This document shows, piece by piece, positions 49,397 through 57,273 of a stretch of 64,000 nucleotides of DNA (its first letter is position 1; every line of letters begins with the position of its first letter). The stretch comes from Bradyrhizobium semiaridum (GTDB lineage: Bacteria > Pseudomonadota > Alphaproteobacteria > Rhizobiales > Xanthobacteraceae). The notes under the pieces are model-generated. The model did no database searches and had not been told where the DNA came from. It saw nothing but the letters and a program-made list of their open reading frames with translations. Where the stretch lies: NCBI RefSeq assembly GCF_020329505.1, contig NZ_JAGKJJ010000019.1, positions 62,001 through 126,000 of the forward strand, given 5' to 3'. The position numbers and the translations under genes were made by a program.

Positions 49397-50605
49397 TCAC
49401 CGCACCGCGTGCGCGGCTTGCTGCGTATCCGTGGGTGCTGCAGCCGCGTCGATTTCGCGCCAGGCCTGCGGCCGGACCTTGTCGCCCGCGGCGAATTTCT
49501 GGAACCCTTCGACGACGACCTTGTCGCCGGCCTTCAGGCCCTCGCTGATGAACCAGTAGCCGCCCTGCAGCGAGCCGGTGCGCACCGGCTGGACCGCGAC
49601 ATGATTGTCGGCCTTGACGATGAACACCTCGCTGCCGCCGCCGCCATTGCGCTGGATCGCCTGCTGCGGCACGGCGATGGCGTCGCTGTCGATGCCCTGC
49701 TCGATCAGCACACGGACATACATGCCTGGCAGCAGGATGCGGTTCGGGTTCGGGAACTCGCCGCGCAAGGTGACCTGACCGGTATAGGCGTCGACCTTGG
49801 CGTCCGAGAACAGCAGCTTGCCCGGCAGCGGATAGATCGAGCCGTCGTCGAGCACGAGGCGGACCTTCATCGCGTCGGAGGCAATGCGTTCGAGGTCGCC
49901 GTTCTCGAAGGCGCGGCGGAGCTGGTTCATCTCGGTGACCGACTGCTGGAAGTCGGCATAGATCGGATCGAGCTGCCGGATGGTCGCGAGGCTGGATGCA
50001 TCGTTCTGCACGACCAGGGCGCCCTCGGAGACCAGCGCCGCACCGATGGTTCCGTCGATCGGCGCGCGGATGGTGGCGTAGTCGAGGTTGAGCTTGGCAC
50101 GCGCGACCTCGGCCTCGCGGCCCTGGACGTCGGCCTCGGCCTGCTTCAGCGTCGCGATCGCCTTTTCATTCTCCGCTTCGGGCGCGGCGCGCTGGCTGGT
50201 CAGGGTGGAGATGCGGCGGGCCTGCAGCGCGGCCTGCTCCTGCACGGCCTTGGCGCGCGCCAGCGCGGCCTCGGCCGACTGCAGGTCGACTTCGAACGGG
50301 CGCGGGTCGATCTGGTACAGGGGATCGCCGACCTTCACCTCGCTGCCCTGGTGGAACATGCGGTTGACGATGATGCCGGAGACGCGCGGACGCACCTCGG
50401 ACACCCGGGTCGGCGCGATCCGGCCCGGCAGTTCGCGGACCATCGCGCGCGACTGCGGCCTCACGGTGACAACGCTGACGTCGGGCTCGGGTGCTGCTTG
50501 TGCGGCGGCGGTCGCGGTGTTCGGCTCATCGCAGCCAGCAAGCAGTGGCGCGATGGCGGCGAGCATCAACGCAATGCATGCCGATTGCGCGCGAAGTCCA
50601 GACAT
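49397..50605 (-). CDS. RND efflux periplasmic adaptor (membrane fusion protein)
   Basis: This 402-aa adaptor is a probable lipoprotein: its signal ends LLAGC with Cys25 as the lipid site. Then follow the lipoyl half (VRELPGRIAPTRVSEVRPRVSGIIVNRMFHQGSEVKVGDPLYQIDP), a helical hairpin (about 105-180) and the second lipoyl half (LDYATIRAPIDGTIGAALVSEGALVV), beta-barrel and membrane-proximal domains. It links the pump to an outer-membrane channel. The ATG at 50605 starts the signal; a longer frame adds 21 residues. It lies 6 bases before the pump gene in one operon. Confidence 0.95.
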   Translation of the reverse strand: MSGLRAQSACIALMLAAIAPLLAGCDEPNTATAAAQAAPEPDVSVVTVRPQSRAMVRELPGRIAPTRVSEVRPRVSGIIVNRMFHQGSEVKVGDPLYQIDPRPFEVDLQSAEAALARAKAVQEQAALQARRISTLTSQRAAPEAENEKAIATLKQAEADVQGREAEVARAKLNLDYATIRAPIDGTIGAALVSEGALVVQNDASSLATIRQLDPIYADFQQSVTEMNQLRRAFENGDLERIASDAMKVRLVLDDGSIYPLPGKLLFSDAKVDAYTGQVTLRGEFPNPNRILLPGMYVRVLIEQGIDSDAIAVPQQAIQRNGGGGSEVFIVKADNHVAVQPVRTGSLQGGYWFISEGLKAGDKVVVEGFQKFAAGDKVRPQAWREIDAAAAPTDTQQAAHAVR

Positions 50606-51145
50606 CGAGATTGTTGCCCCCTGATCAGGTGTGGACAAAGAAACAGCGGCATCACCACGACGCCGCATTGTTGGTCCGCCAAAAATAAAATGTCGTTGCT
50701 GCGACGCAATGCGTTTTTCGGCGGCTCAATGTCACACAAGTCTATCGCACTGAAGTTGCGGCAACTTTTCGGGACTCACCGCATTGTGAGCGGGTTCCAT
50801 TGCAAGCTGTGGGGCCGCGTTAAGCAATCCGTGAGCGGGAAATGCGATTTGTGCCGGCCCAATGGCGAGATCGGCGGCATTGCGGCGCGGCAGGACCGAA
50901 TCACCGCCGACCCCGTTCTCCTCACCTCGGCAGCAACTTGTCCGGCGCCCCGCCCTTGCCGGCTGAGGGATCGCTGCCCGCGTGGTTCGGCGAGGCCGGA
51001 TGTCCGCGCAAGGCGCGTGCTGACCATACCGCTTCAACCAAAGGTTCTGCCGTTCGGACGCAGGATTCGGCTTTCCTCACTTTCCTCCCTCTGCCGCTGT
51101 GCCATATTGCTGGCAGATGCGGCCTTCGCGAACGGATGACCGGCA
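50606..51145. other. 540-base divergent intergenic region
   Basis: No supported gene lies here; the open frames in it are short, basic and antisense to each other. It must carry the promoter of the efflux operon (minus) and of the ExbB/OmpA-like pair (plus). A short palindrome CTCAC-CGCATT-GTGAG lies at 50776-50791, and AT-rich stretches lie near 50680-50715 (AAAAATAAAATG). I find no clear repressor gene next to it. Confidence 0.4.
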
Positions 51146-52135
51146 ATGCCCCCTTCCCGCTCCGACATGGAGATCGAACTGAGCAAATTGTCCTCGCCGC
51201 GGATCTTCCTGGTGCGGATGCTGGTCTTCCTGGTGCTCTGCGGTCTGATCGGGGTCGTGCTCTACAAGCAGATCATCACCGCCTTCTTCGCCAATCCGGG
51301 GCTGAACGCCCTGATCGGCGCGGTGCTGCTGATCGGCATCATCCTGGCGTTCCGCCAGGTGATCCGGCTCTATCCCGAGGTCGCCTGGGTCAATAATTTC
51401 CGCATCGCCGATCCCGGCCTGGCGATCGACCGCCGGCCGACGCTGCTGGCCCCGATGGCCGCGATCCTCGGCGGCGAACGCAGCGGGCGGATGTCGATCT
51501 CGCAGCAGACCATGCGGCATCTGTTGGATTCGATCGCGACGCGCCTCGACGAGGCGCGCGACATCTCGCGCTACATGACCGGCTTGCTGGTGTTCCTCGG
51601 CCTGCTCGGCACCTTCTGGGGCCTGATCGAAACCGTCGGCTCGGTCGGCAAGGTGATCGACGGTCTCAAGGTCGGCGGCGATTCCGGGGCGCTGTTCGAC
51701 ACGCTGAAGGAGGGGCTTGCCGCGCCGCTCGGCGGCATGGGCATCTCGTTCTCGTCCTCGCTGTTCGGCCTCGCCGGCTCGCTGATCCTCGGCTTTCTCG
51801 ATCTGCAATCGAGCCAGGCGCAGAACCGCTTCTACACCGATCTCGAGGACTGGCTCGCCACCACGGTGCGCGGCATCTCCGGCGAGGGCACAGGCCTCGG
51901 CGGCGCCGAGCTTCAAGGCGCGATCGAGCGGCTGCGCGGCGCGCTGGAGGACGGCGGCGGCGCCCGCAATACCACCGCGGCGATGGCCAATCTCGCCGAG
52001 GCGATCCAGGGCCTGGTGGCGCATATGCGCACCGAGCAGCAGATGATCCGCGAATGGGCCGACGGGCAGGGCGAGCAGAACCGCGAGATCAAGCGGCTGC
52101 TGGAGCGGCTGGCGCGCCAGCCCGAGAAGAGTTAA
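51146..52135 (+). CDS. MotA/TolQ/ExbB-like proton channel protein
   Basis: This 329-aa inner-membrane protein has hydrophobic helices at about residues 22-42, 52-72, 141-163 and 193-216, a central cytoplasmic loop, and the ion-channel region GLLVFLGLLGTFWGLIETVGSV and AAPLGGMGISFSSSLFGLAGSLILGF, typical of MotA/TolQ/ExbB stators. A long charged C-terminal tail (220-329) is probably cytoplasmic. It is followed after 15 bases by an OmpA/MotB-like gene, so the two would form an ion-driven stator or envelope machine. They are not flanked by flagellar, TonB or Tol genes. Confidence 0.88.
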   Translation: MPPSRSDMEIELSKLSSPRIFLVRMLVFLVLCGLIGVVLYKQIITAFFANPGLNALIGAVLLIGIILAFRQVIRLYPEVAWVNNFRIADPGLAIDRRPTLLAPMAAILGGERSGRMSISQQTMRHLLDSIATRLDEARDISRYMTGLLVFLGLLGTFWGLIETVGSVGKVIDGLKVGGDSGALFDTLKEGLAAPLGGMGISFSSSLFGLAGSLILGFLDLQSSQAQNRFYTDLEDWLATTVRGISGEGTGLGGAELQGAIERLRGALEDGGGARNTTAAMANLAEAIQGLVAHMRTEQQMIREWADGQGEQNREIKRLLERLARQPEKS

Positions 52136-52150
52136 CAAGGAGGTTGCCTC

Positions 52151-53179
52151 ATGGCCCTCGCCCGCAGCCGCCGCGGTGAATCCGCCTTCAACTACTGGCC
52201 CGGCTTCGTCGACGCGCTGTCGACGCTGGTGCTGTCGATCGTGTTCCTGCTCTCGGTGTTCCTGGTGGTGCAGTTCTTCCTGTCGCAGGAGGTCACCGGC
52301 AAGGACAAGGCGCTGGAGCAGCTCAACGCCAAGATCGCGCAGCTCAACGATTTGCTGTCGCTGGAGAAGCTCGGCAAGCTCAGCCTCGACGACCAGGTGG
52401 CGCAGTTGCGCGCCGGCCTTGCTTCCGCCGAGAGCGAGCGCGACCGCATGAAGGGGCTCTATGAGGGGCTGGCGAGTTCCGGCAGTGACGCGCAGGGCCG
52501 CGCCAGTGAGCTGAACAAGGCGCTGGAGTCCGAGAAGGGCGTCTCGTCGCGTGCGCTGGCGCAGATCGAGGTGTTGAACCAGCAGATCAGCGCGCTGCGC
52601 CGCCAGCTCGCCGCGCTGGAAGAGGCGCTCGATGCGTCCGAGAAGCGCGACAAGGAATCGCAGGGCCGGATCGCCGATCTCGGCCAGCGTCTCAACGTCG
52701 CGCTGGCGCAGCGGGTGCAGGAATTGTCGCGCTACCGCTCTGAATTCTTCGGCCGGCTGCGCGCCATCCTCGGCAACCGCCCGGATATCCGCATCGTCGG
52801 CGACCGCTTCGTGTTCCAGTCCGAAGTGTTCTTCGAGACCGGCCAGGCGACGCTGCTCCCCGAAGGCAAGACCGAGCTCGAAACCGTGGCCAGCGCGCTG
52901 GTCGACCTCGACAAGAAGATCCCACCCGAGATCGCCTGGGTGCTGCGGGTCGACGGCCACACCGACGTGCGGCCGATCAACAGCCCGCTGTTCAAGTCGA
53001 ACTGGGAGCTGTCGTCGGCGCGCGCGATCTCGGTGGTGCAGTATCTGGTCTCGCTCGGCGTCCCCGCGCAGCGCCTGGTCGCCGCCGGCTTCGCCGAATT
53101 CCAGCCGCTCGAGACCGCGCAGACCGAAGAGGCCTACAAGCGCAACCGCCGCATCGAGCTGAAGCTGACGGAGAGATAG
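52151..53179 (+). CDS. MotB/OmpA-like peptidoglycan-binding protein
   Basis: This 342-aa protein has one membrane helix (about residues 22-45, ALSTLVLSIVFLLSVFLVVQFFL) with an Asp just before it (GFVDALS), as in MotB-type ion channels. Then come a long coiled coil (about 50-190) and a C-terminal OmpA domain (about 205-340; FETGQATLLPEGKTELETVA, VDGHTDVRPINSPLFKSNWELSSARAISVVQYL, KRNRRIELKL) that binds peptidoglycan. It pairs with the upstream proton-channel gene (GGAGG ribosome-binding site, 15-base gap). The long coiled coil would span the periplasm. Its load is unknown. Confidence 0.9.
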   Translation: MALARSRRGESAFNYWPGFVDALSTLVLSIVFLLSVFLVVQFFLSQEVTGKDKALEQLNAKIAQLNDLLSLEKLGKLSLDDQVAQLRAGLASAESERDRMKGLYEGLASSGSDAQGRASELNKALESEKGVSSRALAQIEVLNQQISALRRQLAALEEALDASEKRDKESQGRIADLGQRLNVALAQRVQELSRYRSEFFGRLRAILGNRPDIRIVGDRFVFQSEVFFETGQATLLPEGKTELETVASALVDLDKKIPPEIAWVLRVDGHTDVRPINSPLFKSNWELSSARAISVVQYLVSLGVPAQRLVAAGFAEFQPLETAQTEEAYKRNRRIELKLTER

Positions 53180-53199
53180 GGCAGGGCTGTTGAACACCC

Positions 53200-53290
53200 C
53201 CTCGTCATTGCCGGGCTTGACCCGGCAATCCATCGAAGAAAGACTCCTTCGAAATGGATGGATGCCCGGGTCAAGCCCGGGCATGACGAC
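53200..53290. repeat. CGTCATTGCCGGGCTTGACCC repeat
   Basis: CGTCATTGCCGGGCTTGACCC..GGCAATCCATC faces GGATGGATGCCCGGGTCAAGC..CCGGGCATGACG, a large palindrome with arms of about 32 bases. It lies after the OmpA-like gene and before the GNAT gene. A related element with different arms is at 59352-59438. Confidence 0.75.
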
Positions 53291-53296
53291 TTTGGC

Positions 53297-53746
53297 ATGA
53301 CGCACACATCCACGCTCCGCCCCTATCGTGCCGCGGATGAGGACGCCGCCATCGAGCTGTGGCGGATCACCTGGCAGCAGGCTTATCCGTCGATCGACTT
53401 CAATGCCCGCGTCGCCTGGTGGCGCGAGCGCTGGCGAAACGAGCTGGTACCGAACGCGGCGATCGTCGTTGCCGAACAGGACGGCGCGCTGGCCGGCTTC
53501 GTGACCATCGACAAGTCAGGCTATCTCGACCAGCTCGTGGTCGCTCCCGCGCAGTGGGGCTCCCCGCTCGCGACCGCGCTGGTCGATGAGGCCAAGCGCC
53601 TTGCGCCCGTTGGCGTCACGCTGCTGGTCAACAAGGACAACGCCCGCGCCATCCGCTTCTACGAACGCAACGGCTTCGTGCATGCCGGCGAGAGCGTCAA
53701 CCCGACCTCGGGACGCGCAGTGCTGAAGATGGCGTGGACGCCGTGA
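53297..53746 (+). CDS. GNAT family N-acetyltransferase
   Basis: This 149-aa protein has the GNAT fold: TLRPYRAADEDAAIELWRITWQQAYPS at the start, AGFVTIDKSGYLDQLVVAPAQWGSPLATALVDEAKR (motif A region, with QWGSPL in place of the usual Q/R-x-x-G-x-G/A pattern) and VNKDNARAIRFYERNGFVHAGE (motif B). It would move acetyl from acetyl-CoA to an amine. The motif A substitution (Ser for Gly, Pro for Gly-like) is a small oddity. The ATG at 53297 is the better start. Acceptor unknown. Confidence 0.87.
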   Translation: MTHTSTLRPYRAADEDAAIELWRITWQQAYPSIDFNARVAWWRERWRNELVPNAAIVVAEQDGALAGFVTIDKSGYLDQLVVAPAQWGSPLATALVDEAKRLAPVGVTLLVNKDNARAIRFYERNGFVHAGESVNPTSGRAVLKMAWTP

Positions 53747-53895
53747 GGCGGAACACACTCTTTCGTCGGCGCCGGCGTACGCCGCAACGACAATCGGCAA
53801 GCCAAGTTTGTCTCGCACATCCGATAGCGTCGTGGGAACGACGACACCCCTGCCGACGTTGATCCATGTTGCATAGGTCCACCCCGGACAAGCGA

Positions 53896-54159
53896 ATGCT
53901 CAAGACCAAATTCGCCATCATCGTCGCCGCCGGCCTGATCCTCGCGCCGGCCGAGCTTTTTGCTCAAGGCACCGGCGGCACCCCACCGCCACCGCGGCCC
54001 GGCGACCGCGCCGCTCCTTCGAATGGCGTCGGCGGCACGCCGCCTCCGGTACAGCCCGGCCAGCGTGTCGCCCCATCGAGCGGTGTCGGCGGCGGCAGCG
54101 CAGCACCGGCCGCTCCCGGAGCGCCGACGAGCAGCCCTAACCCCGCGACGGGACGGTGA
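53896..54159 (+). CDS. Small secreted Pro/Gly-rich repeat protein
   Basis: This 87-aa protein has a signal peptide (MLKTKFAIIVAAGLILAPAELFA) and a mature part built from an imperfect tandem repeat of about 19-20 residues: GTPPPPRPGDRAAPSNGVGG, GTPPPVQPGQRVAPSSGVGG, then an Ala/Pro/Ser tail. It is probably unstructured in the periplasm or outside the cell. There is no known domain. Bradyrhizobium genomes have small secreted proteins of this character, but I cannot name a family. Confidence 0.65.
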   Translation: MLKTKFAIIVAAGLILAPAELFAQGTGGTPPPPRPGDRAAPSNGVGGTPPPVQPGQRVAPSSGVGGGSAAPAAPGAPTSSPNPATGR

Positions 54160-54256
54160 AAGGCGCATTACCGCCCGTAGCGTCTTGCGGGCACATGACC
54201 TGCTGCCGCGAGGCGTGGTATGCGTAATGATCCCTGCCCTCCTCGGCGAGACCTAC

Positions 54257-54883
54257 ATGCGCTGGTTGACTGCCGCCATTCTACTGCTCGGCGCTCTGAC
54301 TTGGTCAGAACACGTGGAAGCGCTGGATTGCGCAATTTGGGCCCTGTCCTCGCCGAGCTGGTGGGAGAGGACTCCCGACGGCAGCGATGCTCCGACTGAG
54401 CAGCAACAACGGGACGCCGAGAGCCGAGCGATGCTCGAGCTGCTGGATCGCACGCCGATCGTCTTCCGCGGCCGCGTCGCCTCGGTTCGCTATCTGACCA
54501 ATCCTCACGTGACGTTCAGCCGTTTGCTTGCTTTCGATCATGTTGAGGTCTTGAAGGGACGGCTGATGACGTCGTCGCCCGATCAGAGGGCAGTCGTCGT
54601 CCAGCAGCGATGGTGCGATAGGACCTGCGACGTGAAGTCGAATGCAATGGAATGGCGGCGCGGCGCAACTGTTCTTGTCGGTGCGCATGCCAATCGCTCC
54701 ACCGGTCCAACGAAGGTGATGGACCCGGACGGAAAGCGGGTCGTCTACACGGGACGGGTCGATGCTGAACTGGAAATGTGCGATAGCGGTCGGCTGCAGC
54801 CGATAGCCTTTGAGCTATTGAACGCGTCCAACGATGAAATCAATCGCTTGAGGCGGGAATACCGGCATCGCCAATTCAAGTAG
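54257..54883 (+). CDS. Secreted cysteine-containing protein, unknown (possible NTR/TIMP-like fold)
   Basis: This 208-aa protein has a signal peptide (MRWLTAAILLLGALTWSEHVEA) followed by LDCAIWALSSPSWW. The mature part has five cysteines (in LDCA, RWCDRTCDV and EMCDSG), with FRGRVASVRYL, DHVEVLKGRL and EWRRGATVLVGAHAN. The pattern of a strand ending in F-x-G-x-V, then xxxVLKG, then spaced cysteines recalls NTR/TIMP-like secreted domains, but I am not sure. GC content in this gene is visibly lower than in the genes around it (for example AATCGCTTGAGG near the end), which could mean transfer. An earlier start at 54227 is possible. Confidence 0.7.
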   Translation: MRWLTAAILLLGALTWSEHVEALDCAIWALSSPSWWERTPDGSDAPTEQQQRDAESRAMLELLDRTPIVFRGRVASVRYLTNPHVTFSRLLAFDHVEVLKGRLMTSSPDQRAVVVQQRWCDRTCDVKSNAMEWRRGATVLVGAHANRSTGPTKVMDPDGKRVVYTGRVDAELEMCDSGRLQPIAFELLNASNDEINRLRREYRHRQFK

Positions 54884-54900
54884 CGCCGTTCGCGGTGCGG

Positions 54901-55221
54901 CTACGTCGCGCCAACCGGCTCCGCCGCCTTCGGCTCGGTCTCGGCTTCCGCGACGACGAATTTCAGCCCGTAGGTCTTGCCGCGGCGCCAGACGACCTCG
55001 CAGGGGTAGCGCTTGGAGTGGTCGGCGAGCAGCGTCAGCGCGAGGCGGTCCTTGACGTCGAACTCGACTTCGGTGGTGATCTTGGCACCGCCAGGGGAGA
55101 TGTCGGCGACCGCGCATTCGCTCTCGGTCGCACCGTCATCCACCGTGATCCACGCGATCCGGTTGTTGAGCTGGCGCCGCGGCTCGCGGCTGACCTTGAT
55201 CCGTGCACCATTGCTCGCCAT
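54901..55221 (-). CDS. PilZ domain protein
   Basis: This 106-aa single-domain protein has both PilZ motifs that bind cyclic di-GMP: REPRRQ (RxxxR) at about residues 12-17 and DISPGGAKI (D-x-S-x-x-G) near 40-48. The rest is the small beta barrel (YPCEVVWRRGKTYGLKFV) and a short acidic tail. Single-domain PilZ proteins relay second-messenger levels to partners. No polysaccharide, flagellar or cyclase gene is adjacent, so the target is unknown. The start is the ATG at 55221 (MASNGARIKVSREP). Confidence 0.9.
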   Translation of the reverse strand: MASNGARIKVSREPRRQLNNRIAWITVDDGATESECAVADISPGGAKITTEVEFDVKDRLALTLLADHSKRYPCEVVWRRGKTYGLKFVVAEAETEPKAAEPVGAT

Positions 55222-55535
55222 GGTCGTCGATCCCTTGGAACGTCGGCGCCGGGCTCGTCGCTGGACGCGCAAGTCCGATCGGCGCACAGCCGCTGCCTGG
55301 ACCATGCGGCCCGCCGCGTGAAGCCCGCCTTAGCGCGATCGGTTGAACTTTACCGAAATCTCGACACGGCTTTTAGCAAATGGGGATTCCGCAACCCCAT
55401 CAGCGGGATACCGGCTGAGCCGGCGATCGTCAGCCTTGACTTGAATGCCGCACTGTTGGTGAACTGGGCCCGTGGCATTGGCCACGCCCCCGCAACAAGA
55501 GCGCCACGACGCGCCCTGCCCTTCGGAAACGACCC
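55222..55535. other. Divergent intergenic region between PilZ and CoA ligase genes
   Basis: This 314-base gap holds no gene I can support. It should contain the promoter of the PilZ gene (minus) and of the CoA ligase gene (plus). No palindrome or clear -10/-35 pair stands out. Confidence 0.4.
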
Positions 55536-57050
55536 ATGCTGCTTCCTCTCGCCGACGTGCCGCGCTGGTATGCCGAACGCAAGCCCGCTGAGGCGGTCGC
55601 AATCAGTCACGGTCCGGATGCGCTGACCTGGCCCGAACTCGAGCGCCGCGCCAATGCGCGGGCGCGTGCGTTCATGGCCAAGGGCGTCAAGCCCGGCGAT
55701 TTCGTCGCGATCGGGCTGCCCAACAGCAACGCCTTTTTCGAGACCAGCTTTGCGGTGTGGAAGTGCGGCGCGACGCCGACCTCGCTGTCGTGGCGGCTGC
55801 CGCGCGGCGAGGCGGCCGCTGTGCTCGACATCCTCAAGCCGTCGCTGGTGGTCGGCGGTGAGTCCGACTGGAATGCACCGAATTCGCTGCCGGCGAATTT
55901 CGCGCCGGAAGGATTTTCCGACGAACCGCTCGATGCGCCGATCGCGCGCTACTGGAAGGCGATGACCAGCGGCGGTTCGACCGGGCGGCCAAAGGTGATC
56001 CTCGACCACAACCCCGCCGTGACCGACACCGCGAGCGAGCCGACGCTCGGCATTGCGCCGGGCACCTCGCTGCTCAATCCGGGACCGCTCTATCACAACG
56101 CGCCGTTCATCCTCTCGCACTTCGCGCTGTTCGGCGGCGGACGGGTCACCGGCCTCGTCAAGTTCGACGCCGAGGAGACGCTGCGCCTGATCGAGCGCGA
56201 GCGCGTGCAATGGGTGAACTTCGTGCCCACCATGATGCACCGGATCTGGGCGCTGCCCGAGGAGGTGCGCAACCGCTACGACGTCTCCAGTTTGCAGATC
56301 GTGTTTCACATGGCGGCGCCGATGCCGCCCTGGCTGAAGGAGAAATGGATCGAATGGCTCGGCCCGGAGCGGATCTGGGAGCTCTATGGCGGCACCGAGC
56401 GGCAGGGCGCCTGCGTCATCAACGGCGTCGAATGGCTGACGCACAAGGGCTCGGTCGGCAAGATCGGCGAGACCGCGAAGTTGCGCATCATCGGCGAGGA
56501 CGGCAACGACGTCGCGCCAGGCGAGACCGGCGAGATCTATTTCCTGCCCAATGACGGCGCCGGCACCACCTACCACTATCTCGGCGCCGCGCCGAAGCGG
56601 CGGCCGGACGGCTGGGAATCGCTCGGCGATATCGGCCGGCTCGACGAGGAAGGCTATCTCTATCTCGGCGACCGCCTCGCCGACATGGTGCTGCGCGGCG
56701 GCGCCAACATCTATCCGGCCGAGGTCGAGGCCGCGGTGAGCGAGCATCCGCTCGTGCGCTCCTGCGTCGTGGTCGGCCTGCCGGATCCGGAATTCGGCCA
56801 GCGCGTGCATGCGATCCTCGAGCTTGCCGACGGCGTGGATGCGCAGGCGGTCGCCGACGGCATGGGCGATTTCCTCAAGGACAGGCTGAGCCGCTACAAG
56901 CATCCGGAAAGCTTCGAGCGGGTCGACGCGCCGCCGCGCGATGATTCCGGCAAGGTCCGCCGCACCCTGCTGCGCGACGAGCGCGCCGCATGGATCAAGG
57001 AGAACCGCGCCTTCCGCATCATGCCGGCGCGCGCGGCGAAGGCGGAGTAG
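55536..57050 (+). CDS. Acid--CoA ligase (AMP-binding enzyme)
   Basis: This 504-aa adenylate-forming enzyme activates a carboxylic acid with ATP and CoA. Motifs: phosphate loop MTSGGSTGRPKVI (about residues 145-157), FVPTMMHRIWALPEE, LYGGTERQG, DIGRLDEEGYLYLGDRLADMVLRGGANIYPAEVE and the catalytic Lys in DDSGKVRR near the C-terminus. The substrate is not obvious; relatives include bile-acid, long-chain and aromatic acid ligases. It stands apart from other degradation genes. GACCC and weak purines precede the ATG, so the ribosome-binding site is poor. Confidence 0.9.
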   Translation: MLLPLADVPRWYAERKPAEAVAISHGPDALTWPELERRANARARAFMAKGVKPGDFVAIGLPNSNAFFETSFAVWKCGATPTSLSWRLPRGEAAAVLDILKPSLVVGGESDWNAPNSLPANFAPEGFSDEPLDAPIARYWKAMTSGGSTGRPKVILDHNPAVTDTASEPTLGIAPGTSLLNPGPLYHNAPFILSHFALFGGGRVTGLVKFDAEETLRLIERERVQWVNFVPTMMHRIWALPEEVRNRYDVSSLQIVFHMAAPMPPWLKEKWIEWLGPERIWELYGGTERQGACVINGVEWLTHKGSVGKIGETAKLRIIGEDGNDVAPGETGEIYFLPNDGAGTTYHYLGAAPKRRPDGWESLGDIGRLDEEGYLYLGDRLADMVLRGGANIYPAEVEAAVSEHPLVRSCVVVGLPDPEFGQRVHAILELADGVDAQAVADGMGDFLKDRLSRYKHPESFERVDAPPRDDSGKVRRTLLRDERAAWIKENRAFRIMPARAAKAE

Positions 57051-57061
57051 CGGCTTGCTTC

Positions 57062-57114
57062 ACCTCTCCCCGCTCTTTGCGGGGAGAGGTCGGATCGCAT
57101 CGCAGATGCGATCT
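57062..57114. repeat. Family K two-stem repeat, copy 2
   Basis: ACCTCTCCCCGC..GCGGGGAGAGGT is followed by GGATCGCATC-GCA-GATGCGATCT. It is the inverted counterpart of 22542-22594 and starts 11 bases after the CoA ligase stop codon, so it may serve as a terminator. Confidence 0.7.
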
Positions 57115-57273
57115 GCCTGGACCTGGGCGCATGGCACCTGATCCGCCATCTCGCTCAACCACCAATTCACTGTTATATATGGCGGAAGCGGACGTGTTCC
57201 GGGACCCCGTGATCTTTTCGGCTCGCACGGCGTTAACGTGAACACACGCGTAGCGATCCTGCGGAGACCCTCG

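Noticed and set aside
50776..51027. 83-codon minus-strand frame in the 540-base gap
   Set aside because: No ribosome-binding site, no family resemblance, basic composition; probably non-coding.
47873..51139. 1088-codon open frame on the plus strand opposite the RND pump and adaptor genes
   Set aside because: It is antisense to two complete, recognisable genes. Its product is a low-complexity Arg/Asp/His/Gln mix with no family pattern, an effect of high GC codon bias.
51077..53305. 742-codon open frame on the minus strand opposite the ExbB/OmpA-like pair
   Set aside because: Antisense to two genes with clear domains; product is Arg/Glu/Leu-rich without motifs.
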